From: Ephemerocybe angulata
Lineage: Eukaryota > Basidiomycota > Agaricomycetes > Agaricales > Psathyrellaceae
Reading direction: 5' to 3'
Length of the DNA stretch: 21,348 nucleotides
Assembly (NCBI GenBank): GCA_013368325.1
Contig: JAACJK010000049.1
Coordinates: 1 to 21,348 of the forward strand
The notes under the pieces: generated by a model
What the model was told of the DNA's origin: nothing
The model's input: only the letters and a program-made list of their open reading frames with translations
Database searches by the model: none
Program-made: the position numbers and the translations under genes
Shown: positions 19,201 through 21,348 of the stretch, piece by piece
Layout of the letters: each line of letters opens with the position of its first letter
Numbering within the stretch: the first letter of the stretch is position 1

Positions 19201-21162
19201 GAGAGACGAGACCAATCTGAGAGCGCAGCCATTTGAGGTTAAGGTCCTTGAGGTTGTTGCCATCGAGTTTGACCACACCCGCAGTCGGGTCATAGAAGCG
19301 CTCGACAAGGTTGATAACCGTCGACTTTCCAGAACCAGAAGCGCCGACTAAAGCTGCGGTCTTCCCGGCCTTGAAAGTCAATGAGAGCTTCTTGACGACC
19401 TTAACCGTGGGACGCGAAGGGTACGAGAATTGGATGTCTTCGAGGGTGATTTCACCTTTGACGTTCTCTGGGCGAAGCCCTTCCTCGCTGTAGGAGTCGA
19501 TGTCGGGGACGCGATCGATGGTTTGATAAAGCTTGGCTGCAGCTCCGCGACCGTGTGTGATAGCTATGACAAAAGTATGCACGTCAGTAAACCGGGCTTA
19601 AGGACCGCTGGTAATTGATCGCAGTACCTTGCATCTCCGGAGCCAGCAACGCGAGAGAGAACGAGCCGATAAGAATAGACAACAGCACATTGACAATCTT
19701 GCCAGCGTCAGCTGAAAACGATATGTTAGACTGCGGGCTGCGGATGGTATATTAAAACCAATGACATACCATGCCCTTGGTTGATGAGAGTGGTACCAAA
19801 ATGGAAAGCTACACCGTAGGAGTTAGAAGTGGATCACAACCTTGCACATTTGGACGCACCGAGACCATATCCGGCGTAAATGACGAAGAAGAAGACGGCG
19901 AGGCCTCCACCATGCCACATCGCAGCTTTCACATCAACAGCTTTGGACTTGTCGATATGAGTATTGTAGATAGCGGACAATTTTCTTCTGGTACCGAAAG
20001 CCTGAGCGGTGCGAATGGTCGAGATGACTTCCTCGGCTAGACTGCCGCCGTCGGCAACATGGCCCAACGAGATTCTGAAGGCGGAATCAGCGCGGAGAAA
20101 AAAATGGCAAGGAAGAACACCGGTAATCGGAAGTAAGCTTACTGCATGTATGTCGAGACAAACTTGTTCATTACACCACCGGTGATGGCGATGCAAGGAA
20201 GCATGGAGGAAAGAGCGAGAGCAAGACGCCATGATCGAATGTAGGCCAAGATGAAACCTGTGAAGAATGCCCCAAGAAGGTTACAGAGAGGGCGACTTTC
20301 TCAGAAATACCCTGCTGTACGAGATCTAAAAGCCATCCTCAGACAACTGAGCTTCGACAGAAAGTAAACAAAGAGACGTACGGGTGTCGGTTTGGATACG
20401 AGTCGCAACCTCTCCGGCTCCAACGTTGTCGAAAACGCAATGTCTTGACGGAGGACAGCCTGCAAGTACTTCTCACGGACGCGCTTTGCGTTGACTTCAC
20501 CAGTGTAGACCCAGATGAACATGTACGAATAGGTGGCCACAAACATTCCAACACCTAGGGTGACAGTGACTAAGTCAAGGATCCACAAAAATGTGCCCAG
20601 GTACTCACCGATATAAACCAAATAACTAGCATCGAGAGCAGCTGTATGCTTGAACGACTCAGTCGCCGCAGGAACAAGGGCAGCGGCGGTTGCGTTCCCA
20701 CTCTCGGCCCGCTGGATGACGATTCCAAAGTTGACGAAGTCGTTGGTGAGATTACCGAACAACAGGGACATGAGGGCTTCGGGGTAACAGTTAGTGGAGA
20801 TCAGAGGTCCAGAGACATTGCCACGTACCTGGGCAGCACCTGCCGCAGCGGCGCAGAGCAGACCGAGAGCATCAATGAAGAGCTCGAACTTGGTGGAGAA
20901 CCTATTGGACGGTTAGACACGATGAGTGAGCTAGGCTGGACAGGCCGCACCTGAATAATTGGGTAAACGAAATCGGGGGCACCTCTGGCTCCGCAGCCTT
21001 CTCTGGCAGCGAGCTGGTGTCGCTCAGGTCCTTCTCATTGGCGGCCTCGTCGACCTTCTTGCGATTGAATATGCCGAGACGCTTCTTGGACTTGTTCTTC
21101 TTGTCGACAGGAGGGTCAGGCGTCACGGTGGACTTTTCGTCTGTGCTACTGGGCCTCGACAT
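16266..21162 (-). CDS. ABC copy C: full-size ABCB exporter, inverted copy, most intact of the three
   Basis: ABCB multidrug-type pump in opposite orientation to A and B. Exons 5' to 3': 21162-20951, 20901-20829, 20776-20609, 20554-20382, 20325-20143, 20074-19860, 19808-19770, 19711-19628, 19563-18862, 18809-18372, 18313-18074, 18018-17793, 17740-17432, 17369-16807, 16745-16631, 16564-16440, 16377-16266. Intended product 1326 aa. Walker A lies at about residue 457 and 1115, signature 1 at about 570, Walker B 1 at about 595; both sites are canonical with the catalytic Glu. The 70-residue cytosolic N-terminus has a basic patch ([16 protein letters not shown]) missing in A and B. Four single-base deletions break the frame, near 20775, 20433, 20272 and 17955, all in homopolymers. 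The acidic linker after NBD1 holds the block [18 protein letters not shown] shared with A. Confidence 0.94.
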
Positions 21163-21348
21163 GGTTGGGCGAAACCAGTGAAGGGACGGTAGTGAGGGGG
21201 TATAAAAAGGAGACGGGGGAAAAGAAACAGGGGGTGGGCCCATATATGTATCACTCTTGGCGGCTGCCGGCTCGTTTTGTCAATCAGATTAGGTCACTTC
21301 CACCGCGCCAATCTTATCTGATTAGCCTTTTTGTCCCAGCCGCGATGA
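21163..21348 (-). promoter_or_regulatory. Promoter region of copy C
   Basis: The minus strand upstream of copy C holds AGTGATACATATATG (shared 12-mer at 21244-21255), followed toward the gene by a pyrimidine-rich tract (CCCCCTGTTTCTTTTCCCCC, about 21217-21236). This order, AT-rich motif then CT block then ATG, is the same as in copy A, which supports a duplicated core promoter. Confidence 0.45.
21244..21255 (-). promoter_or_regulatory. AGTGATACATAT core-promoter-like motif upstream of copy C
   Basis: Exact 12-mer match to the motif before copy A (811-822), here 82-93 bases before the start codon. It is extended to ATATATG, so it also looks like a TATA box. Confidence 0.4.

Noticed and set aside
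1..21348. CRISPR array, tRNA/rRNA genes, transposase or retroelement
   Set aside because: No regularly spaced repeats, no cloverleaf-type sequence and no transposase, reverse transcriptase or integrase motif were seen on either strand.

Overview
The window comes from a filamentous fungus, most likely an Agaricomycete-type basidiomycete. The genes are cut by many short introns (about 49-78 nt) with GT...AG ends, base composition is balanced, and every recognisable product is eukaryotic. This taxonomic call is inference from gene architecture, not from a database match.

Layout: three paralogous full-length ABCB (MDR/P-glycoprotein type) efflux-pump genes fill most of the window. Copy A (957-5730, +) and copy B (7065-11933, +) lie head to tail. 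Copy C (21162-16266, -) faces them from the right edge. Between B and C, on the minus strand, sit two unrelated genes: a Cu/Zn superoxide dismutase with an N-terminal membrane anchor (13093-12240) and a VAP/Scs2-type ER tail-anchored protein with an MSP domain (15783-14294). I rebuilt all exons by aligning the copies with one another and with family motifs. All three ABC copies share the same 17-exon structure, including a 39-nt exon 7 and equal exon lengths apart from ±1-nt indels. This makes them products of duplication within the gene family.

A striking property is that the reading frames of A, B, C and the VAP gene are repeatedly broken by single-nucleotide length changes: 7 sites in A, 10 in B, 4 in C, and about 6 in VAP. 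Most are in short homopolymers. None is seen in the SOD gene. Apart from these breaks, splice sites, catalytic motifs and stop codons are conserved, and I saw no in-frame nonsense codon. The simplest reading is consensus error in an unpolished long-read assembly; recent pseudogenisation is the alternative.

How the genes work together: the ABC pumps should export hydrophobic toxic compounds across the plasma membrane. The SOD would detoxify superoxide on the outer or lumenal face of a membrane. The VAP organises ER contact sites and lipid metabolism. Nothing shows they form a pathway; SOD and VAP look like ordinary genes caught inside an expanded ABC-transporter locus. The non-coding parts hold promoter-like motifs, a (CA)n microsatellite, a cluster of TGATCA palindromes upstream of copy B and a hairpin near the left edge. 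I found no RNA gene, transposase, CRISPR array or clearly novel system.
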